A stretch of DNA of 64,000 nt from Micromonospora fulviviridis. Its GTDB lineage: Bacteria > Actinomycetota > Actinomycetes > Mycobacteriales > Micromonosporaceae. A model generated the notes under the pieces. The model ran no database searches. It saw only the letters and a list, made by a program, of their open reading frames with translations, and was not told the DNA's origin. The stretch is from assembly GCF_014648395.1 (NCBI RefSeq), contig NZ_BMRA01000013.1, positions 61,358 through 125,357 on the forward strand, read 5' to 3'. Made by a program: the position numbers and the translations under genes. Positions 8,104 to 16,892 of this stretch are shown piece by piece; within the stretch, counting starts at the first letter, position 1; the number at the start of each line of letters is the position of its first letter.

Positions 8104-8904
8104 ATGCCGCAGCATCGACCCGCCGAGCCGGACATCCGGCGCTACTACACCGAGGTCTTCACCGAGGCGGACCGGCTGGACCGGTCGCCGCAGGGACGGC
8201 TGGAGGCGCGCCGGACCCGGGATCTGCTCGCCCGGCTGCTGCCCGCCCCGCCGGCCGAGGTGCTGGACATCGGCGGCGGCCCCGGCGCGTACGCGGGCTG
8301 GCTCGCCGCGGCCGGGCACCGTGTGCACCTGGTCGACCTGGTGCCGGCGCACGTGGCGGCGGCCCGGGCGGCACACCCGGGGATCACCGCGACAGTGGGC
8401 GACGCCCGGGACCTGCCATTGCCCGACGGCTCGGCCGACGCGACCCTGCTGCTCGGCCCGCTCTACCACCTGACCGACCGGGCCGACCGGGTGGCCGCGC
8501 TGCGCGAGGCGGCCCGGCTGACCCAGCCCGGCGGTCCGGTGGTCGCCGCGGTGATCAGCCGCAACGCGGCGCTCATCGACCTGACCGCGCAGGGGCTGGT
8601 GGACGAGCACAACCGCCCGCTGCTGCGCGAGGCGTACGCCACCGGGGTGAACGACCCGCGGACCGGGTTCACCACGGCCTACTTCCACCGCCCGGAGCAG
8701 CTGGTGGACGAGTTCGTCGCGGCCGGCCTGCCGGCGCCCGCGCTGTACGGGGTGGAGGGTCCGCTCTGGCCGGTGCTGAACGCGCTCGGCACCGGCCCGG
8801 CCGAGCGGCTCTTCGCCGACGCGGTGGCCTGCGCCGAGGCGTTCGAACGCGACCCGGCGGTGCTCGGGGCCAGCTCGCACCTGCTCGCCGTCGCCGGTGC
8901 TTGA
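8104..8904 (+). CDS. SAM-dependent class I methyltransferase
   Basis: A 266-aa methyltransferase with the SAM motif VLDIGGGPGAYAGWLAAAGH, acidic loop LVDLVP, and the DLPLPDGSADATLLLGPLYHL region. Downstream ITERs resemble UbiE/type-11 enzymes. Substrate unknown. Divergent from the gene at 8021; CACCAT at 8092-8097 stands 6 nt before ATG, a CANNNT variant of the leaderless promoter used elsewhere in the window. Confidence 0.85.
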   Translation: MPQHRPAEPDIRRYYTEVFTEADRLDRSPQGRLEARRTRDLLARLLPAPPAEVLDIGGGPGAYAGWLAAAGHRVHLVDLVPAHVAAARAAHPGITATVGDARDLPLPDGSADATLLLGPLYHLTDRADRVAALREAARLTQPGGPVVAAVISRNAALIDLTAQGLVDEHNRPLLREAYATGVNDPRTGFTTAYFHRPEQLVDEFVAAGLPAPALYGVEGPLWPVLNALGTGPAERLFADAVACAEAFERDPAVLGASSHLLAVAGA

Positions 8905-8935
8905 GCGGACGCGGCCGGGACCGCGGATCCGGGGA

Positions 8936-9283
8936 TCAGGCGGCGAAACCGAGCGCCATGGCACCGACCACCGGCGCCAGGTACAGCAGCGGGAACGGAA
9001 TGTGCGAGAACGAGCGGGCCCGGATCACGGTGACGACGGCACCCGTGAAGTAGAGAACGAGACCGATCCCGGCCGCCACGCCGATGGCCGGCACGATCAG
9101 GCCGGCGAGCAGGCCCGCCGCCCCGGCGGCCTTGGCGGCTCCCAGCCACGGCCACCACGAGCGGGGCACGCCGTAGCTTGCCAGCGGCTCCACCACCCAC
9201 CTGGCACGGATGAAGACGGACAGGGCCGAGAACGCCACCCAGGCGGCGGCCAGGACGGTGACGACGACGTACGCGGTGGACAT
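8936..9283 (-). CDS. DoxX-like family membrane protein
   Basis: A 115-aa four-helix membrane protein of the DoxX-like group: YVVVTVLAAAWVAFSALSVF, WLGAAKAAGAAGLLAGL, VAAGIGLVLYFTGAVVTVI and LLYLAPVVGAMALGFAA. The LGAAKAAGAAGLLAG helix is characteristic. Physiological role is not known for most members. ATG at 9283 has AGGAGAG upstream. It is divergent from the LysR-type gene at 9447, the classic position for a regulator's target. Confidence 0.8.
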   Translation of the reverse strand: MSTAYVVVTVLAAAWVAFSALSVFIRARWVVEPLASYGVPRSWWPWLGAAKAAGAAGLLAGLIVPAIGVAAGIGLVLYFTGAVVTVIRARSFSHIPFPLLYLAPVVGAMALGFAA

Positions 9284-9446
9284 CGATGCTCTCCTGTGGA
9301 GTTCGGGGGCGCGGCTGAGAGGATCAGGCTCCGCACCGGTCCGGTGCGGTCTGCGGGGTCAACTCTTCGCCGCGGCACGGGCATGATCAACGCCGAGCTG
9401 CGCAGGCATCATGAAGCTCAGCTTCGGAATCTGGTCGGGGGTGACG

Positions 9447-10337
9447 ATGCTGGAACGGCACGAGTTGGAGACCTTCCTGACCCTCGCCGAGGAGCTGCAC
9501 TTCGCCCGTACCGCCGCCCGCCTGCGCGTGTCCGGCACGCGGGTCAGCCAGGTCATCCGGAAGCTGGAGCGGCAGGTGGGCGCGCCGCTGTTCCACCGCA
9601 CCAGCCGCCGGGTCGAGCTGTCGGCGGTGGGCCGCCGGCTGCAGGAGCAGCTCCGGCCCGCCTGGGCGAGCGTCACGGCCGCGGTCGAGGAGGCGATGGC
9701 GGCGGCGCACGGCATCACGGGCACGGTGCGGGTGGCGTACGTCGGCGCTGCCGCCGGTCAACTGCTGACCAGCGCGACAGCGGTGTTCCAGCGCCGGATG
9801 CCCGGCTGCACCGTGCGGATCCAGGAGGCGCAGATCGTGGACGTGCTGCCGTGGTTGCACGGCCGCGAGGTGGACCTGGCCTTCGCCTCGATCCCGGTCC
9901 ACGACCGGGAGTTGACGACCGGCCCGGTCCTCATCAGCGAGGCCCGGCTGCTCGCCGTACCGGCTCAGCACCCCTTCGCCCGTCGCACATCCGTCTGCGT
10001 CGAGGATCTGGCCGACGCCGTCGTCCTTCAGTTCGCCGATGTGCCCGACGCCTATCGCGACGACCGCACGCCCAGCCACACGCCGGCGGGCCGGCCGATC
10101 ACGCGGGGACCGGCCGGACGAACGTTCAACGAGCTGCTGACCCGGGTCGGCGCCGGGCAGGGCGTCGTTCCCGTCGGCGAGCAGGTCCGGCGCTACTACG
10201 TCCGTCCGGACGTGACGTACGTGCCCATCGACGACGCTCCGCCGCTGCTGTGGGGGCTGATCTGGCGCACCGACGCCACCAGCGCGCAGATCCAGGAATT
10301 CAACGACGCCGCGCTGGAGGCTTCGGGCCGGAAGTGA
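9447..10337 (+). CDS. LysR-family transcriptional regulator
   Basis: A 296-aa LysR-type regulator: N-terminal winged HTH (residues 1-60; LETFLTLAEELHFARTAARL followed by VSQVIRKLERQVGAPLFHRT), a linker helix, and a periplasmic-binding-protein-like effector domain from about residue 90. I chose the ATG at 9447 because homologues start MLERHEL and GGGG lies about 5 nt before it; the upstream ATG at 9411 has no good ribosome site. Probably controls the divergent DoxX-like gene. The effector is unknown. Confidence 0.85.
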   Translation: MLERHELETFLTLAEELHFARTAARLRVSGTRVSQVIRKLERQVGAPLFHRTSRRVELSAVGRRLQEQLRPAWASVTAAVEEAMAAAHGITGTVRVAYVGAAAGQLLTSATAVFQRRMPGCTVRIQEAQIVDVLPWLHGREVDLAFASIPVHDRELTTGPVLISEARLLAVPAQHPFARRTSVCVEDLADAVVLQFADVPDAYRDDRTPSHTPAGRPITRGPAGRTFNELLTRVGAGQGVVPVGEQVRRYYVRPDVTYVPIDDAPPLLWGLIWRTDATSAQIQEFNDAALEASGRK

Positions 10338-10499
10338 CCTCGGGTGCCTGCCCGCACGGCCCGCCCGACCCCGGGCCGGATCGGATAGCGACGCGCCGCG
10401 TACCGAGGGTGACCAGTTGCCTGCGAACATGCTATTCTCCGGCGTCGATCTAGGCCGTGCGGACCCGACCGGGTCGCTGCCGGAAGGACACCTCCCCCG

Positions 10500-11678
10500 A
10501 TGCCGGTCGTTGCCGCCACGACACTGCCGCCGTCCCCGCTGGACCGGCCGGCGGGCGGCGCGTTCACCCTGATCTTCACCACCCTGCCGGCGCTGCTCCG
10601 GCTCACCTGCGGCCTGGTCGCCGCGGTCGTCGCGCTGGCGGTGCGCACCCCGCCCGTCCGGGTGGCCCTGCTGGTCCCCGCGGTCGTCGCGCTCACCGCC
10701 TGGTCCGTCTGGTACGCCGTCCGCGCGTTCCGGCACGGGATCACGGGCGCGCTGGTGGCCGGCGACGTGGCGCTGACCACCGCCACCGGGCTGGCGATCC
10801 CCTGGCTGGTGGCGCCCGAGGTGCTGCCCGGCGAGGGCAGCTGGGTCGCGGTGCTCGCCAGCACCACCGTGATCAACGCGCAGGCCACCGCGCCGGCCCG
10901 CTGGTCGGTCCCGGCCGGGCTGCTGGTCGCCGCCGGCTACGCGGCCGGAGCCACCCTGGCCGGCAACCCGGTGGAGGCGCGGGCGCACGCCGGGACGCTG
11001 CTGGTGCAGACCGGCTGCACGGCGATGATGACGGCGGTGATGCGCCGCCGGATCGAGCATGCCGACGCCGCCTTCGGGGACTACCAGCGCCTGTCCCACG
11101 AGGCGGTGGCGGGGCGGGCCGCCCGGGAGGCCGAGCGGCGGCAGAACCGCGACCTGCACGACACCGTCCTCGCCACGCTCACCATGGTCGGGCTCGGCGC
11201 GGTGTCCGGCCCGTCGGCCGCGCTGCGCGAGCGGTGCGCGGCCGACCTGCGTACCCTCACCGCCCTGGCCGACGCGCGCTCGGCGCCGGCGGCCGGCGCG
11301 GTGGCCCTGGACGAGCGGCTGCGGGCGGTCCTGGCCCGGCTGCCCGAACTGGCCGTGACCGCGACGCTCGCGCCGTGCCGGGTGCCCGCGGCTGTCGCCG
11401 CGGCGCTCGCCGACAGCGCCGCCGCCGCGCTGGCCAACGTGGCCCGGCACGCGCCGGGCGCCACCGCCACGCTCTGCCTGGCCCGGGACGCCGGCGCCGT
11501 GGTGGTCGAGGTGGCCGACGACGGCCCCGGCTTCGACCCGGCCACGGTCCCGGCCCACCGGTACGGCCTGCGCGAGTCGATCCACGGCCGGATGGCCACG
11601 GTGGGCGGCCGCGCAGACGTGACCTCCGCCCCTGGCGCCGGCACCCGGATCCGGCTGGAGTGGTCGGGTGTCCACTGA
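10500..11678 (+). CDS. Sensor histidine kinase (NarL/HisKA_3 type)
   Basis: A 392-aa membrane kinase. About five TM helices occupy residues 20-180; a coiled segment leads to the H-box NRDLHDTVLATLTMVG with phospho-acceptor His220, followed by an HATPase domain with N-box ALADSAAAALANVARHA, G1 VEVADDGPGFDP and GLRESIHGRMATVGG. It would pass phosphate to the regulator encoded at 12840. ATG at 10500 has GGAAGGA about 11 nt upstream; a TATTCT box at 10433-10438 marks a likely promoter. The stop overlaps the next gene's GTG by 11 nt, implying coupled translation. Confidence 0.85.
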   Translation: MPVVAATTLPPSPLDRPAGGAFTLIFTTLPALLRLTCGLVAAVVALAVRTPPVRVALLVPAVVALTAWSVWYAVRAFRHGITGALVAGDVALTTATGLAIPWLVAPEVLPGEGSWVAVLASTTVINAQATAPARWSVPAGLLVAAGYAAGATLAGNPVEARAHAGTLLVQTGCTAMMTAVMRRRIEHADAAFGDYQRLSHEAVAGRAAREAERRQNRDLHDTVLATLTMVGLGAVSGPSAALRERCAADLRTLTALADARSAPAAGAVALDERLRAVLARLPELAVTATLAPCRVPAAVAAALADSAAAALANVARHAPGATATLCLARDAGAVVVEVADDGPGFDPATVPAHRYGLRESIHGRMATVGGRADVTSAPGAGTRIRLEWSGVH

Positions 11679-12870
11679 GTCGGGGGCGGTCGCGGCCGGA
11701 ACGGCGGCCCGGCCGGCCGTGCGCCAACGGGCACCGGAGCGCGCCGATCCCGGGGTGGCCGAGGCCGCGGCCCACGCGGTGGCCGACGCCTCGGACCGGG
11801 GCGCCCGGATCGTCGCGGTGATCATCGCGCTGGCCTGGCACCTGGCGGTCGGGCTGCCGGTGCTGCTCGGCTCCTGGTCCCGGCTGGCCGCCCCACCGGT
11901 GGTCGCCGCCGGCTGGCTGGTGACCGCGGCGATCGGCGGCGCGGCCGGCGTACGTCTGCTGCGCGGCGGGCTGCCGCCCGCCCGGCCGCTGGCGGCGGCG
12001 CTGCTCGTGGTCGACGGGACGGTCTTCGCGGCGGCCGGCGAGCGGCAGCTGTTCACCACGGCCAACTGGGTGTGGGGCGGGCTGGCCTGGTTCTTCCTGC
12101 TGGTGCTCTGGCGGCGGCCGCTGGGCTGGCTGCTCGCGCTGCTCGGCGCGCACGCGACGATCGCCCTGGTCGCGGTGGCCCTGCACGGCGTCACGACCCC
12201 GGCCGACCTCAGCCGCTACGCCATGTACGTCTACGGCACCTCGTCGCTGCCGGTGGCGGTCTTCGCCGGGGCGGCGGCGATCGCCGCGCTGGCCCGGGAA
12301 CGGGCCGGCACCGCGGCGGCGGCCCTGGCCGTGGCGGCGGAGCGCGACGCCGCGGAGCGGGCGCGGCGGGAGCGGCAGGCGCGGCTCGCTCTGGTCAGCG
12401 GCACCGCCGAGGAGGTGCTGGCCGCCCTCGCGACCGGCGACGCCGACCCGGCCGACCCGGCGGTACGCCGCCGCGCCGTACTGGCGGCGGCCCGGCTGCG
12501 CCGGCTGATCGCCGAGTCGGACGACGTGCCGGATCCGCTCCTGCACGAGCTGCGCGCCGCCGCCGACCTGGCGGAACGGAACGGCCTGCCGATCGAGCTG
12601 GTCGCCGTCGGGGCGCCGCCCGAGCTGCCGGTCGAGGTACGCCGGCGGCTGGTCGACCCGCCGACCGCGGCGCTCGCCGACGCCCGGGGCTGGGCCCGGC
12701 TGACCGTGGTGGCCGGCCCGGACGAGGTGGTGGTCGGCCTGGTCACCCCCGATCACGAGGGGCCGGACGCGACCGGCCCGCCGGGCGGGGGCGGGGACGG
12801 GCCGGTGGAGCACCTGCACGAGCGGGACGGGGAGATCAGATGGACGCAGACCCGGTGGCGGAGGACGTGA
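11668..12870 (+). CDS. Kinase-like membrane protein lacking H and ATP-binding boxes
   Basis: A 400-aa protein built like its upstream neighbour: about six TM helices (residues 45-215), a long Ala/Arg/Glu coiled-coil (RERAGTAAAALAVAAERDAAERARRERQ is split across residues 215-245), then a region aligned with the HisKA_3/HATPase part. At the H-box position it reads LALVSGTAEEVLAAL with no histidine, and no N-box or DxGxG follows; the protein ends before a full ATPase lid. I infer a pseudokinase that senses or tunes the partner kinase. Starts with GTG inside the kinase gene and overlaps the regulator gene by 31 nt. Confidence 0.75.
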   Translation: MSTESGAVAAGTAARPAVRQRAPERADPGVAEAAAHAVADASDRGARIVAVIIALAWHLAVGLPVLLGSWSRLAAPPVVAAGWLVTAAIGGAAGVRLLRGGLPPARPLAAALLVVDGTVFAAAGERQLFTTANWVWGGLAWFFLLVLWRRPLGWLLALLGAHATIALVAVALHGVTTPADLSRYAMYVYGTSSLPVAVFAGAAAIAALARERAGTAAAALAVAAERDAAERARRERQARLALVSGTAEEVLAALATGDADPADPAVRRRAVLAAARLRRLIAESDDVPDPLLHELRAAADLAERNGLPIELVAVGAPPELPVEVRRRLVDPPTAALADARGWARLTVVAGPDEVVVGLVTPDHEGPDATGPPGGGGDGPVEHLHERDGEIRWTQTRWRRT

Positions 12871-13556
12871 CGGGCGGGCAGCCGGTCGGCGTGGCGATCG
12901 TGGACGACCATCCGGTCGTGATCGACGGGGTACGCGCCTGGCTGGCCGGCGAGCCGCGGCTGCGCGTACTGGCCACCGGGGACGACCCGGACGTGGTGCT
13001 GCGGGCGGCCCCCGACGCCGAGGTGGTCCTGCTGGACCTGCGGCTGCACGGGCGGATGGTGCTGGACAAGCTGGCCGAGCTGAGCGCGGCCGGCCGCCGG
13101 GTGGTGGTCTACTCCGAGCACACCGACCCGGAGACCATGCTGGCCGCGCTGGACGCCGGGGCCGTGGCGTTCCTCGCCAAGCACGAGGGGCGGGAGCACT
13201 GCGTGGCCACCGTGCTCGCCGCCGCGTGCGACCGCCCGTACGTGCCGCCGGCGCTGGCCGGGGCGCTCGTGGGCGACCCCCGGCCGGACCGGCCGGCCCT
13301 GTCGGACAAGGAGCGCGAGGCCCTGCTGCTGTGGTTCCAGTCGATGTCGAAGGCGTCGGTGGCGCGCCGGATGCGCATCAGCGAGCACACCGTGAAGCAG
13401 TACGTGGACCGGGCGCGGATCAAGTACACCCGGGCCGGGCGGCCGGCCGCCACGAAGGCGGCGCTCCTCGCCCGGGCGATCGAGGACGGCCTCGTCCGGC
13501 CGGAAGATATCGGCATCTACCGGTCACAGGCGTCCGCCGACCGGCCGACCCCCTAA
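12840..13556 (+). CDS. LuxR/NarL-type response regulator
   Basis: A 238-aa regulator. The receiver domain has acidic pair VDDHPVV, phospho-acceptor Asp66 in VVLLDLRLHG, the Ser/Thr position VYSEH and Lys in FLAKHEG. A C-terminal LuxR-type HTH follows (ALSDKEREALLLWFQSMSK, then VARRMRISEHTVKQYVDRAR). ATG at 12840 has GGGGAG upstream and lies within the 3' end of the kinase-like gene. This makes a three-gene signalling operon 10500-13556; targets are unknown. Confidence 0.88.
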   Translation: MDADPVAEDVTGGQPVGVAIVDDHPVVIDGVRAWLAGEPRLRVLATGDDPDVVLRAAPDAEVVLLDLRLHGRMVLDKLAELSAAGRRVVVYSEHTDPETMLAALDAGAVAFLAKHEGREHCVATVLAAACDRPYVPPALAGALVGDPRPDRPALSDKEREALLLWFQSMSKASVARRMRISEHTVKQYVDRARIKYTRAGRPAATKAALLARAIEDGLVRPEDIGIYRSQASADRPTP

Positions 13557-13629
13557 CGGGTGTCATGACAGCCGCACCCGCGTCGGCCAGGCTCGACGTA
13601 TCGCCAACCGCCATCGGGAGGTCGTGACC

Positions 13630-14367
13630 GTGTCGGAGGATGCCGCACCGTTCTTCATCGGGCCGCACCGCTTCGACGCGGATGACGATCCCACCCGTCC
13701 CGTGCTCGACCGGCGATACGCGCTGCTCCCGGAGCCGGGCGAGCAACTGCTCGGGCAGCACCGGCTGCTGGTGGCCGGTCACCTGCTCGGCCCCACCGAC
13801 GACGTCCGGTCCTGGGCGCTGCCCACGCCGGCGACGGTCACCGTGACGGACCGGCGGCTGGCGTACGTCTGCACCGGCTCCGAGCTGTCCCTGGTCTCCG
13901 GGCGGGACGGCCGGACGGACGCCCGGCACCGGCGTCCGGTCCGGCTGTCCCGCCTGGTCAGCGGCCAGATCCGCTGGCAGTGGCCGTCCCGGTTGGAGCT
14001 GGCCGAGGGCTCGGACGGCACCGGCGAGCTGCGGGTGGTCTGCGACGCGCTGCGCACCATCCGGCAGCCGGCGCTGGCGCTCACCGGCCCGGTCGCCCTG
14101 GTCGCCGCGCTGGCCCGGCAGGTACGCCGCTCGGTGGCCGCGTTCCGGCTGCGCCGCCCCGAGTTGGTGGACCTCTCCCCGCCGGAGCGGGCCGCCCTGA
14201 CGGCCCGGATGAACCCGTCCCCCGGCCCGGCCCTGGGGTCGGTGACCCTGCCGGGTTCGTTGCCGGTCGAGTTCCTGTCCCGCGACGACTACTACCGTCC
14301 GGCCGAGCCGACGGCCTGGCCCCGCCAGGACGTCCCGGCGCGGGACCGCCCCGGCTCCGCCTGCTGA
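13630..14367 (+). CDS. Hypothetical actinobacterial protein, 245 aa
   Basis: Soluble protein without a family I recognise. A beta-rich middle segment (TVTVTDRRLAYVC, PVRLSRLVSGQIRWQWPS, GELRVVCDALRT) looks like a PH-like fold as seen in DUF-type membrane-proximal proteins, then a helix ALAGPVALVAALARQVRRSVAAFRL-like stretch and a Pro-rich tail. GGGAGG (13616-13621) is 8 nt from the GTG at 13630 and only 2 nt from the GTG at 13624, so I prefer 13630. It follows the response-regulator gene by 73 nt and could be its target or co-transcribed. Confidence 0.6.
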   Translation: MSEDAAPFFIGPHRFDADDDPTRPVLDRRYALLPEPGEQLLGQHRLLVAGHLLGPTDDVRSWALPTPATVTVTDRRLAYVCTGSELSLVSGRDGRTDARHRRPVRLSRLVSGQIRWQWPSRLELAEGSDGTGELRVVCDALRTIRQPALALTGPVALVAALARQVRRSVAAFRLRRPELVDLSPPERAALTARMNPSPGPALGSVTLPGSLPVEFLSRDDYYRPAEPTAWPRQDVPARDRPGSAC

Positions 14368-14376
14368 CCCGGGGGG

Positions 14377-15315
14377 TCAGCCGGCCAGCCGCAGCGTGGC
14401 CGGGTCGGGGCGGCCCCGGGCGCGCAGCCGGCGCAGCATCCGGGCGTCGGTGAAGCCGACGGCGCGGGCGGCGGCCTCCACCGTGGCGCCGTGTCCGATC
14501 AGGTGCTCGGCGCGTTCCACTCGCAGCAGCTGCTGGTAGGCGAGCGGGGTCAGCCCGGTGGCCTGCCGGAACAGCCGGCTCAGGGTGCGTTCGGCGACGC
14601 CGCAGGCGGCGGCCAGCTCGGCCAGCGGCAGCGGCTCGGCGTAGTGCCCGTCGATCAGGTCCTGCGCCCGGTGCACGGCGTCGGACAGGTGCGACCGGTA
14701 GCGCATCATGGCGCTGGTCTGCTGCTCGTGGCCGTTGCGGCGGGCGTACACGACGAGGGTGCGGGCGATCCGGGCGGCCACCGCCGGGCCGTGCCGGGTG
14801 GCGATCAGGTGCAGCGCCACGTCGATGCCGCTGGCGATGCCGGCCGAGCTGACCACCCGGTCGTCGACCACGTAGAGCACGTCGCGGACCACCCGGGCCG
14901 CCGGGTGCCGCCTCGCCAGCTCGTCCTGCACGTCGTGGTGGGTGGTGCAGCGCCGCCCGTCGAGCAGGCCGGCCCGGGCGAGCGCGAAGGCGCCCGCGCA
15001 GACGCTCGCCACGGTGCCGCCGGCCGCGTGGTGGTCGGCCAGCCGCCGCAGCTCGTCCGGCCCGACCGGCCCCGCCGGGCCGTGCGCCGACAACCGCCAC
15101 CCGGGTACGACCACCAGGTCGTCGCGGTCCAGCGCGGGCCAGTCGAGGGTGGCCCGCAGCGACACCCCCTGCACGGTCGGCACCTCGGGCGTGGCGGCGA
15201 CGTAGTGCAGGCGGTAGTCGTACCCGAGGTCGGCGGCGGTGGAGAAGACCTGGGCCGGCCCGGCGAGGTCCAGCAGGTGCAGCTGCGGGACCAGGAGGAA
15301 CGCGACCCGGGCCAT
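14377..15315 (-). CDS. GlxA-family AraC-type transcriptional regulator
   Basis: A 312-aa two-domain protein. Residues 1-165 form a DJ-1/PfpI-like domain (VAFLLVPQLHLLDLAGPAQVF; VASVCAGAFALARAGLLDG with the elbow Cys). Residues 210-305 form an AraC HTH pair (LAELAAACGVAERTLSRLFRQ and VEAAARAVGFTDARMLRRL). Such proteins sense small metabolites. ATG is 3 nt after the stop of the upstream isochorismatase-type gene, so the two form an operon and the regulator probably controls use of that enzyme's substrate. Confidence 0.87.
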   Translation of the reverse strand: MARVAFLLVPQLHLLDLAGPAQVFSTAADLGYDYRLHYVAATPEVPTVQGVSLRATLDWPALDRDDLVVVPGWRLSAHGPAGPVGPDELRRLADHHAAGGTVASVCAGAFALARAGLLDGRRCTTHHDVQDELARRHPAARVVRDVLYVVDDRVVSSAGIASGIDVALHLIATRHGPAVAARIARTLVVYARRNGHEQQTSAMMRYRSHLSDAVHRAQDLIDGHYAEPLPLAELAAACGVAERTLSRLFRQATGLTPLAYQQLLRVERAEHLIGHGATVEAAARAVGFTDARMLRRLRARGRPDPATLRLAG

Positions 15316-15318
15316 GGA

Positions 15319-15918
15319 TCAGGCGCCGACCGGGAGCGGGGTCATCTCGGCGACGGTGCGCACGGTGGCGAACCGGCCGGCCAGCGCGTACTCGGTGCGG
15401 GCGGTCATCTCGGCGGCGGACAGGGTGCGCGGGTCGGCCAGGATCCGCTCCAGCGGGGCGTCGGCCGGCAGGTCCCGGTGCGGGGTGGGGAAGGTGACGG
15501 TCGCGTCGGTCACGAAGGTCATCTCGTACCCGAGGTCGCAGCCGACCCGGGCGGTGGTCTCCACGCACTGCTCGGTGCGGATGCCGCAGACCGCCACCTC
15601 GCGGATCCCGGCGAGGGTGAGCAGCTGCTGGAGGTTGGTGGTGGTGAAGGCGTTGTGCGAGGTCTTGACCAGCGTCGGCTCCCCGGCCGCCGGTGTGAGG
15701 CCGTCGATGAGCCGGACGTGGCCGAGCGCCGGGTCGAACACGCCACCGGTGCCCGGCTCGGCGTGCAGGACCCAGACCACGAGGTCACCCCGGCGGCGGG
15801 CCGCGTCGACCAGGCGGTTCACCTGGTCGACGATGTCCGGCTGGGAGGCGTGGGCCCAGATCGGGCGCTGCCGGAAGGACTCCTGGACGTCGATGACGAC
15901 GAGTGCTGCTCTGCTCAT
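15319..15918 (-). CDS. Isochorismatase-like cysteine hydrolase
   Basis: A 199-aa hydrolase of the isochorismatase/nicotinamidase superfamily. The catalytic triad is visible: Asp10 in VVIDVQ, Lys85 in LVKTSHNAF and Cys118 in GIRTEQCVETTAR. The substrate (an amide such as nicotinamide, or an enol-ether) cannot be fixed from sequence. First gene of an operon with the GlxA-type regulator. Upstream, CAGGAT (15926-15931) is 7 nt from the ATG, a CANNNT leaderless variant, but AGGA 8 nt upstream could also serve as ribosome site. Confidence 0.85.
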   Translation of the reverse strand: MSRAALVVIDVQESFRQRPIWAHASQPDIVDQVNRLVDAARRRGDLVVWVLHAEPGTGGVFDPALGHVRLIDGLTPAAGEPTLVKTSHNAFTTTNLQQLLTLAGIREVAVCGIRTEQCVETTARVGCDLGYEMTFVTDATVTFPTPHRDLPADAPLERILADPRTLSAAEMTARTEYALAGRFATVRTVAEMTPLPVGA

Positions 15919-16021
15919 GGGCTCGATCCTGGCCGGGCGGGCGCCCGGCCGGCAGACACCATCATGCCCGGATGCGGAACGATCCGGCCACGACCGACGG
16001 CTCCAGGTCGCGGCGCGGCGA

Positions 16022-16771
16022 TCAGGAGGCGGTGGTGCGGCGGCCCGGGCGGTCCAGCTCGGCGGCCTGCTGCGGGGTGGGCGCGGAGCCGCCCAGGTGG
16101 GCCGGCTGCCACCAGGCGTCGTCCGGGCCGGCGGGCTGGTCCGGATACTCCCGCTGGGCCCGGTCGACCAGCGCCGTGAGGCGGGTGCGCAGCTCGGCGG
16201 TCAGGGCGTTGCCGTCCGGGTACGCGGCCGGCTCGATGGGCTCGCCGATCAGGATGGTGATCGGGGTGTGCCGGCGGGTCAGCGTGCGCGGCCGGCCCTT
16301 GGTCCACAGCCGCTGGGTGCCCCAGAGCGCGACCGGCAGCAGCGGCACGGCCGCCTCCTGGGCCATCCGGGCCGCGCCGTTCTTGAGCTCCTTGACGGTG
16401 AGCGAGCGGCTGATCGTCGCCTCCGGAAAGACGCCGACCACCTCGCCGCGGCGCAGGGCGGCCACCGCGGAGGCGTACGAGCCGGCGCCGGCGGCCCGGT
16501 TCACGGGGATGTGCTTCATGCCGCGCATCAGCGGGCCGGAGACCTTGTGCCGGAAGACGGCGTCCTTGGCCATGAACCGGACCAGGCGGCGGGACTCGTG
16601 CGCGCCGTAGCCGCAGAAGATGAAGTCGAGGTAGCTGACGTGGTTGGAGGCCAGCACCGCCCCGCCGGTGCGCGGCACGTGGTGGCTGCCCTCCACGCGT
16701 AGGCGCAGGTCGAGGGCGCGGAACATCGTCTTGGCGGCGAGGATCACGGGCGGGTACACGAGTTCCGGCAT
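16022..16771 (-). CDS. 1-acylglycerol-3-phosphate O-acyltransferase (PlsC family)
   Basis: A 249-aa peripheral membrane acyltransferase that would make phosphatidic acid in phospholipid synthesis. The HX4D motif is NHVSYLD (His44, Asp49), with the substrate motif VFPEAT near residue 113 and the LPVALWGTQRLW block. Actinobacteria carry several paralogues, so the acceptor may not be the canonical lysophosphatidate. ATG at 16771 has TAAAGT (16778-16783) 6 nt upstream, so the mRNA is probably leaderless. Divergent from the esterase gene. Confidence 0.87.
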   Translation of the reverse strand: MPELVYPPVILAAKTMFRALDLRLRVEGSHHVPRTGGAVLASNHVSYLDFIFCGYGAHESRRLVRFMAKDAVFRHKVSGPLMRGMKHIPVNRAAGAGSYASAVAALRRGEVVGVFPEATISRSLTVKELKNGAARMAQEAAVPLLPVALWGTQRLWTKGRPRTLTRRHTPITILIGEPIEPAAYPDGNALTAELRTRLTALVDRAQREYPDQPAGPDDAWWQPAHLGGSAPTPQQAAELDRPGRRTTAS

Positions 16772-16892
16772 CCACCAACTTTACCCCGAGTAGGTTACGG
16801 GACCGTAGGGGCGAGGAGCGCCGTCGGAAACCCGGCTCTGCCGTCGGCAGATCCGGTGGCGGGCGGGGTACCCGAGCGGCCAGCATGGCCGG

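Noticed and set aside
9387..12194. Minus-strand frame of 935 aa
   Set aside because: Antisense to the LysR and both kinase-type genes; no recognisable motifs.
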